From Lichenicoccus roseus (GTDB lineage Bacteria > Pseudomonadota > Alphaproteobacteria > Acetobacterales > Acetobacteraceae), in assembly GCF_005844085.1 (NCBI RefSeq), contig NZ_VCDI01000003.1:248001-312000 (forward strand): DNA of 64,000 nucleotides, written 5' to 3'. This document shows, piece after piece, positions 1 to 8,711 of the stretch (position 1 is the first letter of the stretch; each line of letters opens with the position of its first letter). The notes below the pieces were generated by a model, which saw only the letters and a list, made by a program, of their open reading frames with translations, searched no databases and was not told the origin of the DNA. The position numbers and the translations under genes were made by a program.

Positions 1-654
1 GCGGCGAGCAGCACCCAGGTGGCGTTCGTGCCGGCCGAGCTGCATGACGTCGCCGCCTGTCGCGAGGTGGTGGCTCAGACCGATCGCCGCTTCGGCCGCG
101 TCGATACGCTGGTGAACTCGGCCGGGTCGACCGATCGCGGCACCATCCTCGACACCACGCCGGAGCTGTTCGACGCTATCTTCGCGGTCAACGTGCGGGC
201 GCCGTTCTTCCTGATGCAGGACTGCATCAAGCTGATGCGGCGGGACGGCATCGAGGGCACCATCGTCAATATCGGCTCGATGTCGGCGCTTGCAGGCCAG
301 CCGTTCATCGCGGCCTACTCTGCCTCGAAGGGTGCGCTCGGGACCCTGACCCGCAACACCGCCTACGCGCTGCTGCGCAACCGCATCCGCGTCAATGCCC
401 TGCATATCGGCTGGATGGCGTCGGACGGCGAGGACCGCATCCAGCGCGAATATCACGGCGCCGACGAGGATTGGCTGGCGGCGGCGGCGCAGAACCAGCC
501 GGCTGGCCGGCTGATCGACCCGGTGGAGGTCGCACGCGCGGTGGCCTTCCTGGCCACCTCGGAGTCTGGCCTGATGACCGGGTCGGTGATCGAATACGAC
601 CAGGCGATCTGGGGCGCCTATGAGACCGCGCCGGCACCGCAGCGACCCCTGTAG
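1..654 (+). CDS. Short-chain dehydrogenase/reductase (5' end outside window)
   Basis: NAD(P)-dependent oxidoreductase of the classical SDR family; substrate unknown. The frame is open to the window edge, so the TGxxxGIG cofactor loop is not visible; 217 residues remain of the usual ~250. Visible are NSAG (a variant of NNAG) at visible residues 39-42, the active-site serine in IGSMS (93-95), the catalytic YxxxK (Y106, K110) and the typical C-terminal TGSVIEYDQ. The transketolase gene follows 81 bp downstream on the same strand, so a sugar or polyol substrate is possible, but this is inference. A GTG at 19 is only an internal codon, not a supported start. Confidence 0.88.
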   Translation, partial: AASSTQVAFVPAELHDVAACREVVAQTDRRFGRVDTLVNSAGSTDRGTILDTTPELFDAIFAVNVRAPFFLMQDCIKLMRRDGIEGTIVNIGSMSALAGQPFIAAYSASKGALGTLTRNTAYALLRNRIRVNALHIGWMASDGEDRIQREYHGADEDWLAAAAQNQPAGRLIDPVEVARAVAFLATSESGLMTGSVIEYDQAIWGAYETAPAPQRPL

Positions 655-735
655 CGACCGGCCCCCCGGTTCCGGTGTCCGCCCAGCCGTGCCATACCGT
701 CTTCGACAGCGGTTTCGCGAACAGGAGACACCTCG

Positions 736-2808
736 ATGTCAAGTCAAGCCGATAGCCATTCTTCAGCCTCCTCATCGACCGCGCCTGCCGAGCCAAAGTC
801 GGTGCCGAAGCCGCGCGACCAGCATCTGCGCGACCTCGCCGATTGTATCCGCTTCCTGTCGATGGACGCCGTGCAGCAGGCCAAGAGCGGGCATCCGGGC
901 GCGCCGATGGGCATGGCCGATATTGCGACCGTACTCTACAAGGATTTCATGCAGTTCGATGCGGCCGATCCGCATTGGTTCGATCGCGACCGCTTCCTGC
1001 TGTCGAACGGGCACGGCTCGATGCTGCTGTACAGCCTGCTGTACCTGACCGGCTCGCACGACATGACGATCGACGAGCTGAAGCGCTTCCGCCAGATCGA
1101 CAGCAAGACCGCCGGCCACCCCGAATACAAGCATGCCGATGGCATCGAGACGACCACCGGCCCGCTTGGCCAGGGTATCGCCAACTCGGTCGGCTTCGCG
1201 CTGTCCGAGCGCATCCTGAACGCGAAGTTCGGCGACGATCTCTGCAAGCACTGGACCTATGTGTTCCTCGGCGACGGCTGCCTGATGGAGGGCATCAGCC
1301 AGGAAGCGATCTCGATGGCCGGCCACTTCAAGCTCGGCCACCTGATCGCGTTCTGGGACAACAACTCGATCTCGATCGACGGCGCCACCAGCCTGTCGGT
1401 GTCGGACAACGAGGTCGAGCGGTTCCGCGCCTCCGGCTGGCACGTGCAGGAGATCGACGGCCACGACACCGATGCGATCCGCGACGCCATCCACGCCGCC
1501 CGCGCGGTGACCGACAAGCCGTCGATGATCGCCTGCAAGACCATCATCGGCTTCGGCTTCCCGACCAAGGCCGGCACCCAGAAGGCGCATAGCGACGCAC
1601 CGGGCGAGGAGGAGATCGCCGGTGCCCGCAAGATCCTGGGCTGGGACTACCCGCCGTTCGTGATCCCCGAGCACCTGCTGTCGGCCTGGCGCGAGATCGG
1701 CTCGAAGGGCAGGGCGGCGCGCCTTGCCTGGGCCGATCGGGTCAAGGCGGCGCCGACCGAACTGCGCACCGAGTTCGAGCGCCGCAACAACGGCGAGCTG
1801 CCGGCCGACTGGAAGAAGGCGATCTCCGCGGCACGCGCCGAGTTCATCGCCAGCGGCAAGGAAATGGCCACCCGTTCGGCCAGCGGCGCGGTGCTGGATC
1901 ATCTCGCGGCCGCCATCCCGGAGCTGCTCGGGGGCTCGGCCGACCTGACGCCGTCGAACAACACGCGCGCCAAGGGCATGGTCGAGATCCGGCCCGGCGA
2001 GTACCTCGGCACCTACATGCATTACGGGGTGCGCGAGCACGGCATGGCGGCGGCGATGAACGGCATCGCGCTGCACGGCGGCCTGATCCCGTATGGCGGC
2101 ACCTTCATGTGCTTCTCCGACTATTGCCGTCCGTCGATCCGGCTTGCGGCGCTGATGCGGATCCGCACGATCTTCGTGATGACGCATGACTCGATCGGCC
2201 TCGGCGAGGACGGCCCGACCCATCAGCCGGTCGAGCAGCTGGCGGCGCTTCGTGCGATCCCCGACCTCGCGGTATTCCGTCCGGGCGATCCGGTGGAGAC
2301 CGCGGAGTGCTGGGAGCTGATCCTGGAGGCGCCGCGCCGTGCCGCGCTGATCGCGCTGTCGCGCCAGCCGATGCCACTGCTGCGCCGCGAGCCCGGCGAC
2401 GAGAACAGGTCGGCGCGCGGCGCCTACGTGCTGCTCGAGGCCGAAGGTGGCGAGCGCAAGCTGACGATCATCGGCACCGGGTCGGAGCTGCATCTCGCTG
2501 TCCAGGCACGCGAGATCCTGCAGAAGGAGGGTATCCCGACGGCGGTGGTCTCGATGCCGAGCCGGCTGCTGTTCGAGGAGCAGGACGCTGCCTACAGGAA
2601 GACGGTGCTGGGCACGACCCGTGCGCGTGTCGCCGTGGAAGCCGCGGTCGAGCTGGGCTGGGAGCGCTACACCGGCCTGGACGGTCGCTTCGTCGGCATG
2701 CACGGCTTTGGCGCGTCCGGCAAGATCGGTGACGTCTACAAGAAGTTCGACATCACCACCGAAGCGGTCGTCCGCGCCGCCAGGGAGACACTCGCCGAAG
2801 TTGGCTAA
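736..2808 (+). CDS. tkt: Transketolase
   Basis: Thiamine-diphosphate enzyme of the non-oxidative pentose phosphate pathway, cytoplasmic, moving two-carbon ketol units between sugar phosphates. The 690 residues are full family length. The substrate-channel segment SGHPGAPMGMA lies near residue 55, GHGSMLLY near 95, and the ThDP motif runs from GDGCLMEG at about 179 to DNN at about 208. The pyrimidine domain follows, with the VREHGMAAAMNG segment and the GEDGPTHQP loop. The ATG at 736 has a good ribosome site (ggaga, about 8 nt upstream). Residues 2-30 are a Ser/Ala-rich extension before the conserved DLADCIRFLSMDA. It is monocistronic or follows the SDR gene, and is convergent with the cytochrome gene. 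Confidence 0.97.
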   Translation: MSSQADSHSSASSSTAPAEPKSVPKPRDQHLRDLADCIRFLSMDAVQQAKSGHPGAPMGMADIATVLYKDFMQFDAADPHWFDRDRFLLSNGHGSMLLYSLLYLTGSHDMTIDELKRFRQIDSKTAGHPEYKHADGIETTTGPLGQGIANSVGFALSERILNAKFGDDLCKHWTYVFLGDGCLMEGISQEAISMAGHFKLGHLIAFWDNNSISIDGATSLSVSDNEVERFRASGWHVQEIDGHDTDAIRDAIHAARAVTDKPSMIACKTIIGFGFPTKAGTQKAHSDAPGEEEIAGARKILGWDYPPFVIPEHLLSAWREIGSKGRAARLAWADRVKAAPTELRTEFERRNNGELPADWKKAISAARAEFIASGKEMATRSASGAVLDHLAAAIPELLGGSADLTPSNNTRAKGMVEIRPGEYLGTYMHYGVREHGMAAAMNGIALHGGLIPYGGTFMCFSDYCRPSIRLAALMRIRTIFVMTHDSIGLGEDGPTHQPVEQLAALRAIPDLAVFRPGDPVETAECWELILEAPRRAALIALSRQPMPLLRREPGDENRSARGAYVLLEAEGGERKLTIIGTGSELHLAVQAREILQKEGIPTAVVSMPSRLLFEEQDAAYRKTVLGTTRARVAVEAAVELGWERYTGLDGRFVGMHGFGASGKIGDVYKKFDITTEAVVRAARETLAEVG

Positions 2809-2820
2809 ATAAATTGGGGG

Positions 2821-2855
2821 CCGGGGCCTCCATTCTCGTCAAGGAGGGGCCCCGG
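2821..2855. terminator. Hairpin terminator between convergent tkt and cytochrome c genes
   Basis: Arms CCGGGGCC (2821-2828) and GGCCCCGG (2848-2855) pair perfectly. The stem extends by TCC/GGA (2829-2831, 2843-2845) past a two-base GG bulge, with an 11-nt loop. On the minus strand the stem is followed by a T-rich stretch (complement of 2806-2815), so it fits best as the intrinsic terminator of the cytochrome gene. It could also stop tkt transcripts. Confidence 0.65.
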
Positions 2856-2883
2856 CGGGTCCGGGGCAGCGCCCTGGCCTCTC

Positions 2884-4920
2884 CTAGTTGGAAGATTTCG
2901 GCGCTGCCAGCTTGCTGGCGATATAGGCGCCCGGTGTCATGCCGGCCGCCGCCGCCGCCTGGTCGATCTGCGCCGCCGCCTCGGGCGGCAGCGGCGCGGT
3001 CACCAGCACCTTGCTGACGTCGGGCGGGTTGAGGCGGGCGAACTGGCGTCCAGCCTGGTTCGAAAAGGCGATCAGGGTGGCGCGCTTCTCTGCCTGCGTC
3101 AGGTCGCCGCGTGTCGCCACCACCGGGCAGTAGGCGGCCGTGAGCGTGGTCACCACATCGGACGAAGTGGCATCGGGGTTGTCGTGGCGCACCCGGGCGA
3201 TCACGCCGGTGATGCCGTTCTGCAGGTTGCTGTGGTCGGCGGTGGCCAGCATGGTGACGTCGGCTTCGGTCGCGAGCGCTCCGGGAATGGTGGTGTCGCC
3301 GATCTTCGGGCAGTCGAAGGCGCGGGCGACGACGCTGCCACCCAGTCCGACCGCGGCGGTGCCGCGCAGGTCGCGCACGAAGCTCCAGGTGGCGTTCGCC
3401 GACGCGTCGTTGCCCCAGGCGGTGCGGATGTAGTTGGCGAGGTCCGCAAGTTCGCGGTCGCCCAGCGCTCCGCCGAAGCGCGGCATGCCGCCATAGTTGC
3501 CCTGGCCCTGCAGCCCCGCCAGCACCGGCGTGATGGCGTTGCCGGGATCGTCGCCGGAGATGGCCGCGTTGCCGGCGAGGTTCGGGATCGCGCCCTTCAC
3601 GCCCATGCCGTTGGGCTGGTGGCATTGCGCGCAGTTCGCGAGATAGACCGCCTGGCCGCGCGCGATCGAGCGGACGCGTTCGGCGCGGGCGAGTGCCGGT
3701 CCGGGACGGCCGGATCGCGGCGGGGTGTTCTTCAGGTAGAAGGCGATGGCATGCACGTCGTCGGCGGTGAGATGCGCCATGCTCTCGTGCACGACGTCGC
3801 TCATCGGGCCGAACACCACGCCCTTGTGGGTGCTGCCGGTCTGCAGGAACTCGACCAGCTCGTCCTCGCTCCAGCCGCCGATCCCCCAGTGCGGATCGGA
3901 CGAGATGTTCGGCGCCCAGAAGCTGTCGATGCGCGCACCCGCGAGGCTGCGGCTGTTGATGATGCCGCCCATCGCGTCGCGCGGCGAATGGCACTCGCCG
4001 CAATGGCCGGGGCCTTCGACGAGATAGGCGCCGCGATTCCATTCCGCCGGCTTCGACGGGTCGGGCCTGAAGGTGGCGGGGCTGAAATACAGCGTGCGCC
4101 AGACGAGCAGGGATTCGCGGATGTTGAAGGGGAAGTTCAGCGAGACGTCGAGCCGTGGCGCATAGATCGGCTGCAGTGACATCAGGTAGGCGTGCACCGC
4201 GTCCACGTCGGCGCGCGGCATCTTGGTGTACGAGGTGTAGGTCATCGTCGGGTAGACGTACTTGTCGTGCTCGCCGAGGCCGCGATGCAGGACGTTCCAG
4301 AACTGCTCCTGCGTCCAGGCGCCGATGCCGGTCGCGCGGTCCGGTGTGATGTTCGGCGTCGCCATGTTGCCGAACGGCGTCTTGAGGATCAGGCCGCCGG
4401 CATAGGGACGGCCGCCGATGGCGCTGTGGCAAGGCATGCAGTCGGCCGCCTGCACCAGGTATTCGCCGCGCCTGATCAGCGCCACCTTCGCCGCATCGGA
4501 CGGCATCGGCTGGGTCAGGATCGGGCCATAGGCGGTGGAGGCCGGCTCCGCGACCGGGGCGGGCGCGGCGTCGGCAGAGGCAGTCGGCGCGGGCGGGTTG
4601 GCGGGCGGATGGGCGTCCGGTTGATGACCGGGAGGCAGCGGCGGCGGCGCGTTCTCGGCGGCAGGCCCGGCGGCAGCGTTGCCATGCGCGCTCTGGTCCG
4701 GCCTGGCGGCGTTGGCCGGGGCCGCCTGGGCGGGATCCGGTGCCAGCGAATTGCCCTGGGTGGCGTGCTGCGCGCGAGCATCCTGCAACGGGGCGGTGCC
4801 GATCAGCGCCGCTCCGGCCAGCAGGAGCGAGAGCAGGCCGTGTACGGTCCTGGACGGTCTCGCGCCGATTGTGGTGGCGTGCGGCGCCCGCGCTGTCGTG
4901 CGGTGCGGGGATGCAGACAT
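2884..4920 (-). CDS. Tri-haem cytochrome c, alcohol-dehydrogenase cytochrome subunit type
   Basis: Secreted or membrane-attached c-type cytochrome that passes electrons from a periplasmic dehydrogenase (quinoprotein alcohol or flavin gluconate type) to ubiquinone; 678 residues. Three haem sites are present: CMPCH, CGECH and CAQCH. The start at 4920 is chosen because ggagt-like Shine-Dalgarno bases lie 6-10 nt upstream and a hydrophobic signal segment (LLSLLLAGAALIG) follows; the frame is open for 69 codons further upstream. After the signal comes a Pro/Ala-rich linker of about 90 residues. Beyond the three-haem core is an extra C-terminal region of about 160 residues with two more cysteines. 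No dehydrogenase catalytic subunit is adjacent, so the partner must be encoded elsewhere. Confidence 0.88.
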   Translation of the reverse strand: MSASPHRTTARAPHATTIGARPSRTVHGLLSLLLAGAALIGTAPLQDARAQHATQGNSLAPDPAQAAPANAARPDQSAHGNAAAGPAAENAPPPLPPGHQPDAHPPANPPAPTASADAAPAPVAEPASTAYGPILTQPMPSDAAKVALIRRGEYLVQAADCMPCHSAIGGRPYAGGLILKTPFGNMATPNITPDRATGIGAWTQEQFWNVLHRGLGEHDKYVYPTMTYTSYTKMPRADVDAVHAYLMSLQPIYAPRLDVSLNFPFNIRESLLVWRTLYFSPATFRPDPSKPAEWNRGAYLVEGPGHCGECHSPRDAMGGIINSRSLAGARIDSFWAPNISSDPHWGIGGWSEDELVEFLQTGSTHKGVVFGPMSDVVHESMAHLTADDVHAIAFYLKNTPPRSGRPGPALARAERVRSIARGQAVYLANCAQCHQPNGMGVKGAIPNLAGNAAISGDDPGNAITPVLAGLQGQGNYGGMPRFGGALGDRELADLANYIRTAWGNDASANATWSFVRDLRGTAAVGLGGSVVARAFDCPKIGDTTIPGALATEADVTMLATADHSNLQNGITGVIARVRHDNPDATSSDVVTTLTAAYCPVVATRGDLTQAEKRATLIAFSNQAGRQFARLNPPDVSKVLVTAPLPPEAAAQIDQAAAAAGMTPGAYIASKLAAPKSSN

Positions 4921-4956
4921 CCGGAACTCCCAACCGACCCCGGGGCACGTGGAAGG

Positions 4957-4990
4957 CCCGGTTTCGTTCTCACGGTGCCACGAAACCGGG
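4957..4990. repeat. Perfect 11-bp inverted repeat upstream of the cytochrome gene
   Basis: CCCGGTTTCGT (4957-4967) and ACGAAACCGGG (4980-4990) are exact reverse complements separated by 12 nt. The repeat starts 36 bp upstream of the cytochrome start codon, inside the 170-bp divergent region shared with the antiporter. It could form an mRNA hairpin in the cytochrome leader or serve as a protein-binding dyad. No T-run follows, so a terminator is unlikely. Confidence 0.7.
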
Positions 4991-4993
4991 ACC

Positions 4994-5039
4994 GCCGCCA
5001 TCCCGGCGGCGCGCCTCACGCGACCGCCGGCCCGGCGGT
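4994..5039. repeat. Two further short hairpins in the divergent region
   Basis: GCCGCC (4994-4999) pairs with GGCGGC (5005-5010) over a 5-nt loop, and ACCGCCG (5023-5029) pairs with CGGCGGT (5033-5039) over a 3-nt loop. With the 11-bp repeat at 4957-4990 they make three consecutive foldable elements between two divergent genes. Each short stem alone could be chance in such GC-rich DNA. Confidence 0.4.
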
Positions 5040-5090
5040 GTGCTAGGTCTGGAACATGTCGTGAAAACAGGACGCTGAAAGGAGATCGTA

Positions 5091-7646
5091 ATGGTGGTGA
5101 CTGGTCTCGCGGCGATCCTGCTGGCAATCGCGGTGCTGTTGGTGATCGTCAGCACGGTGCAGCCGCTGGCGGCCCGGCTGCACCTGCCGGAGACGGTGCT
5201 GCTGGCGCTGGTCGGCATCCTGATCGGTGGCTCCGCCGATCTGCTGCTGCGCACGAGCCTGACCAACGTGTTCGACGGCGCCGCCCGCACGGTGCTCAAC
5301 TTCCCGATCAACAGCCAGGCGTTCCTGCTCATCTTCCTGCCGATCCTGGTGTTCCAGGGCGCGCTCGAGATCGACGTGCGCCGGCTGTCGCACGAGATCG
5401 GCACCGTCCTGCTGCTTGCGGTCCTCGCCGTGGTGGTCAGCACCGCAACCATCGGGCTTGCCCTGTTTCCGTTCGCGGGCATGAACCTCGAGGTCTGCCT
5501 GTTGCTGGGAGCTATCGTCGCCACCACCGATCCATCGGCGGTGGTCGGTATCTTTCGCGACATCGGCGCCGCGACCCGGCTGACCCGTCTGGTCGAGGGC
5601 GAGGCGCTGCTGAACGACGCCGCCGCGATCTCGATCTTCTCGATCCTGCTGGGCACCGTCACCGCGCACCAGCGGGTCCATGCCGGCGCCGCGCTCTGGG
5701 AGTTCCTGCATTCCTTCATCGGCGGCATGGGAGTGGGGGCGCTGCTCGGGCGGCTGACCCTGCTGATGATCACCGCCCTCGGCGGCACCCCGGCGGGCGA
5801 GGTCACGCTGACCATCGCGCTGCCCTATATCGCCTATATCCTGTGCGACGACGCCCTCGGCCTGTCGGGGGTGGTGGCGACCGCTGCGGCGGGGCTGACC
5901 TTCTCGCTGTACGGCCCGTCGACGCTGCGGCCGCAGACCTGGCGGTTCCTCGGCGAGCTGTGGGAGCAGCTGGTGTTCTGGGCCGGCTCGCTGGTGTTCG
6001 TGCTGGCCTCGATGCTGATCCCGCGCCTGCTGGTCGGCCTGACCCGCTGGGACTGCGTGCTGATCGCGATCGCGCTGGGAGCCGGGCTGATCGCGCGCTC
6101 GGCGGTGGTGTTCGGCATGCTGCCCCTGCTGGCGGCGACCAGGATCTCGCCGCCGGTGCCGCTGCCGTTCAAGGTGACCATGGTGTGGGGCGGGCTGCGT
6201 GGCGCCATCACGCTGGCACTCGCGCTGGCGGTGACCGAGAATCCGGACGTGCCGGTGCCGATCGCGCATTTCATCGGCATCCTGGCGACCGGCTTCGTGC
6301 TGATCACGCTGCTGGTCAACGGCACCACGCTGCGCTGGATGGTGGTGTATTTCGGGCTGAACCGGCTGAACGCGATCGACGAGGCGCTGCGCCACCAGAT
6401 CCTCGGCATCGGCCTGCGCGAGGTGCGCGACCGCGCGCGGCGGCTGGCCGGCGATTTCGGGTTTTCCGGCGATGCCACCCGCCCGGTGCTGGAAGGCCTG
6501 GACCGCCGCATCGAGGAGGAGCGCGAGGCCAACACCTTCGACAGCGCGCTCGGCGACCGCCAGCGGGTGACGCTCGCGCTGATCACCATCGCCAACCAGG
6601 AGCGCTCGATCCTGCTCGACCTGTTCCGCATACGCGGCCTGTCGCGCAGCGTCATGGAGACGCTGCTGCGCTCCGCCGATGCGATGGTGGACGGCGCCCG
6701 GCTGGAGGGGCGCTTCGGCTACGTGCGGGCGATCCGGCGCCAGTTGCGGCCGTCCTGGCGGTTCAAGCTGGCGCAGTGGGTGCACCGTACCGCGAGGATC
6801 GACCAGCCGCTGATGTACGCGATGATGGAACGTTTCGAGCGGCTGCTGATCCAGCACCTGGTGTCGCTGGCGCTGACCCGCTTCATGCGCCGCAGGATCG
6901 AGCCCACGCTCGGCATGCGCGTCGCAGACATCGTCTCCGAGGTGCTGGAGCGTCGGCAGAAGCTGCTGCAGGACGCCATCGAGACCATGCGGCTGCATTA
7001 TCTCGGCTACTCGGAAGCGCTCGAGAGCCGGATGCTGCGCCAGGTGGCGATCCGGCTGGAGGGCGAGGAATACGACATCCTGCTGAACGAGAGCCTGATC
7101 AGCGAGGAACTGCACCGCGATCTCGGCCGCGATGCCGAGCGGCGCCGTCGCCGGCTCGACCGACGGCTGAAGTTCAACCTCAAGAGCGGCATCGAGGCGC
7201 GCATCAAGAGCGTGCCGGCGCTGCGCGGCGTGCCGGATGCGGTGGTGCACGACGTCGCGATGATGCTGTCGATCCGCTTCGTGGCGCCAGGCGAGGTGCT
7301 GTACCGGCGCGGGGCCCGGGCCGACATGGTCTATTTCATCAGCGCCGGCGTGCTGGAGAGCCATGTCGCCGAGCATGACATCCGCTTCGCCGAGGGCGAC
7401 GTGATCGGCGCCGAGGAACTGCTGGCCGGGCGGCGCATGCCGGCTGCGGTGCGCGGCCTGCGCTTCGGCCATCTGCTGGCGATCCGGGCCCGAGAGTTCC
7501 TGCGCCTGGTCGACGAGCATCCGGTGATCCGGCGCAACATCGAGCGGCTGGCGCTGCTGCGCGCGGGTGCACCGGAGACGCCGCTGCTGCTGGCGCCACC
7601 TGAGCGGAAGATCGCGACGGTGCTGGAGCAGCAGCCGATCGGGTGA
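5091..7646 (+). CDS. CPA1-family Na+/H+ antiporter with C-terminal cyclic-nucleotide-binding-like domain
   Basis: Inner-membrane cation/proton exchanger for pH and sodium homeostasis. About 420 N-terminal residues form the membrane domain, with the ion-binding TDPSAVV near residue 147 and LLNDAAAI near 173. Then come roughly 280 hydrophilic, Arg/Glu-rich residues, and from about 705 a cyclic-nucleotide-binding-like beta-roll (VAPGEVLYRRGARADMVYFI). The 851-residue length matches the SOS1-like long NhaP group rather than short bacterial antiporters. The ATG at 5091 has a strong aaaggag 6-7 nt upstream. Regulation by a nucleotide or by pH through the tail is inferred from architecture; the ligand-contacting residues were not verified. 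Confidence 0.9.
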   Translation: MVVTGLAAILLAIAVLLVIVSTVQPLAARLHLPETVLLALVGILIGGSADLLLRTSLTNVFDGAARTVLNFPINSQAFLLIFLPILVFQGALEIDVRRLSHEIGTVLLLAVLAVVVSTATIGLALFPFAGMNLEVCLLLGAIVATTDPSAVVGIFRDIGAATRLTRLVEGEALLNDAAAISIFSILLGTVTAHQRVHAGAALWEFLHSFIGGMGVGALLGRLTLLMITALGGTPAGEVTLTIALPYIAYILCDDALGLSGVVATAAAGLTFSLYGPSTLRPQTWRFLGELWEQLVFWAGSLVFVLASMLIPRLLVGLTRWDCVLIAIALGAGLIARSAVVFGMLPLLAATRISPPVPLPFKVTMVWGGLRGAITLALALAVTENPDVPVPIAHFIGILATGFVLITLLVNGTTLRWMVVYFGLNRLNAIDEALRHQILGIGLREVRDRARRLAGDFGFSGDATRPVLEGLDRRIEEEREANTFDSALGDRQRVTLALITIANQERSILLDLFRIRGLSRSVMETLLRSADAMVDGARLEGRFGYVRAIRRQLRPSWRFKLAQWVHRTARIDQPLMYAMMERFERLLIQHLVSLALTRFMRRRIEPTLGMRVADIVSEVLERRQKLLQDAIETMRLHYLGYSEALESRMLRQVAIRLEGEEYDILLNESLISEELHRDLGRDAERRRRRLDRRLKFNLKSGIEARIKSVPALRGVPDAVVHDVAMMLSIRFVAPGEVLYRRGARADMVYFISAGVLESHVAEHDIRFAEGDVIGAEELLAGRRMPAAVRGLRFGHLLAIRAREFLRLVDEHPVIRRNIERLALLRAGAPETPLLLAPPERKIATVLEQQPIG

Positions 7647-7718
7647 CGCGGCCGGGGGCAGCGGCACCGCGACCTGCTGCAGCGGCCGCTCCGGTCCAAG
7701 CTGCCGGCGGGTTGCGGA

Positions 7719-8705
7719 TCAGCGCGTGGCCGGACCAGGCACCAGCCCCGCCACCAGCAGCGTGATGCTGACAACAGAGAGGATCGTCGAGACCAGGATG
7801 ACGCGGCTGATGCTGGCCGCCTCGCGGTCGTAAAGCTTGGCCAGCATGAACGGTCCGGTGCCGGTGGGGAGGGCGGCGATCAGGATCGCGCTGGCGCTCC
7901 AGACCGTCGGCATGGCAACGCCCTGCCAGCGCTCGAGAGCGAGCAGGCACAGCCAGGTCACACCGGGCTGCACCAGCAGCTTGGTCGCGACCTGGCGCAC
8001 GATGCTCCGGAGTTCGGCCGGCTGGTCGCCCGGCACGTGCGCGGGGTCCGGGCGGTGCGACAGGAACAGGCCGATGGTGACCAGCGCGCACGGGCTGGCG
8101 GCGTCGCCGAGCAGCGTCATGAAGTGCAGCACCGCCGGCGGCATGCCGAGGCCACTGAGGTCGAGCGCGAAGCCGGCCAGCGGCGCCACCACGAGGGGGT
8201 TGCGGGCGAGTGCGCCGGCAACCTTGAGCAGGGTGCGGCCCAGCCCGGGCGCGGATTGCAGGTCGAACTCGATCAGCACCAGGGCCACCGCGAACAGGCC
8301 GCTGATGTTCGGCAGGCTGGCCATCAGCGCCGGCTGCAGTCCGGCGGGACCGAATAGGGCGAGGCAGAGCGGGATGCCCATGAAGCCGGTATTGGCGTAG
8401 CCGCCGCCCAGCCCGGCGATGGCGCTGTCGGCGACCCGGTGGCCGGCCCGGCGCTCGAGCGCGAAGGACAGTGCGAAGCTTGCCATCATGGCTGCGGAGA
8501 AGGCGACCAGGAAGCCGGGCGGCCCGGCGGTCGCGCGGTTGACGTGCGCGGCGCCGAGGAACAGCAGGGCCGGCAGCGCCAGGTAGACCACGAAGCGGTT
8601 CAGGCTGTCGGTGGCGCCATCGCCCAGCGTGTTGCGCCGGCCGCAGACATAGCCGGCCAGGATCAGGCCGAAGATCGGCAGCACCGCGGAAAGGACAAGT
8701 TCCAT
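7719..8705 (-). CDS. AEC (auxin efflux carrier) family transporter
   Basis: Inner-membrane permease of the AEC family (PF03547), whose bacterial members move small organic acids such as malonate or malate; the substrate here cannot be told. The 328 residues are normal length. The sequence is almost wholly hydrophobic, with about ten segments in two five-helix halves split by a charged middle loop (about residues 190-225). The conserved N-terminal VLPIFGLILAGY and RFVVYLALPALLF patterns are present. It is the last gene of the minus-strand ygfZ-hisI-lpxB group, 6 bp after lpxB, so probably co-transcribed. No strong ribosome site is seen, in keeping with translational coupling. Confidence 0.85.
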   Translation of the reverse strand: MELVLSAVLPIFGLILAGYVCGRRNTLGDGATDSLNRFVVYLALPALLFLGAAHVNRATAGPPGFLVAFSAAMMASFALSFALERRAGHRVADSAIAGLGGGYANTGFMGIPLCLALFGPAGLQPALMASLPNISGLFAVALVLIEFDLQSAPGLGRTLLKVAGALARNPLVVAPLAGFALDLSGLGMPPAVLHFMTLLGDAASPCALVTIGLFLSHRPDPAHVPGDQPAELRSIVRQVATKLLVQPGVTWLCLLALERWQGVAMPTVWSASAILIAALPTGTGPFMLAKLYDREAASISRVILVSTILSVVSITLLVAGLVPGPATR

Positions 8706-8711
8706 GTGTTC

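Noticed and set aside
772-2703. 643-codon open frame antisense to transketolase
   Set aside because: Transketolase motifs on the plus strand are complete; the antisense text has no domain and is a high-GC codon shadow.
5043-7667. 874-codon minus-strand frame and 899-codon plus-strand frame across the antiporter gene
   Set aside because: Both are Arg/Gln/His- or Arg/Ala/Gly-rich shadows of the antiporter, which has recognisable membrane segments and motifs in its own frame.
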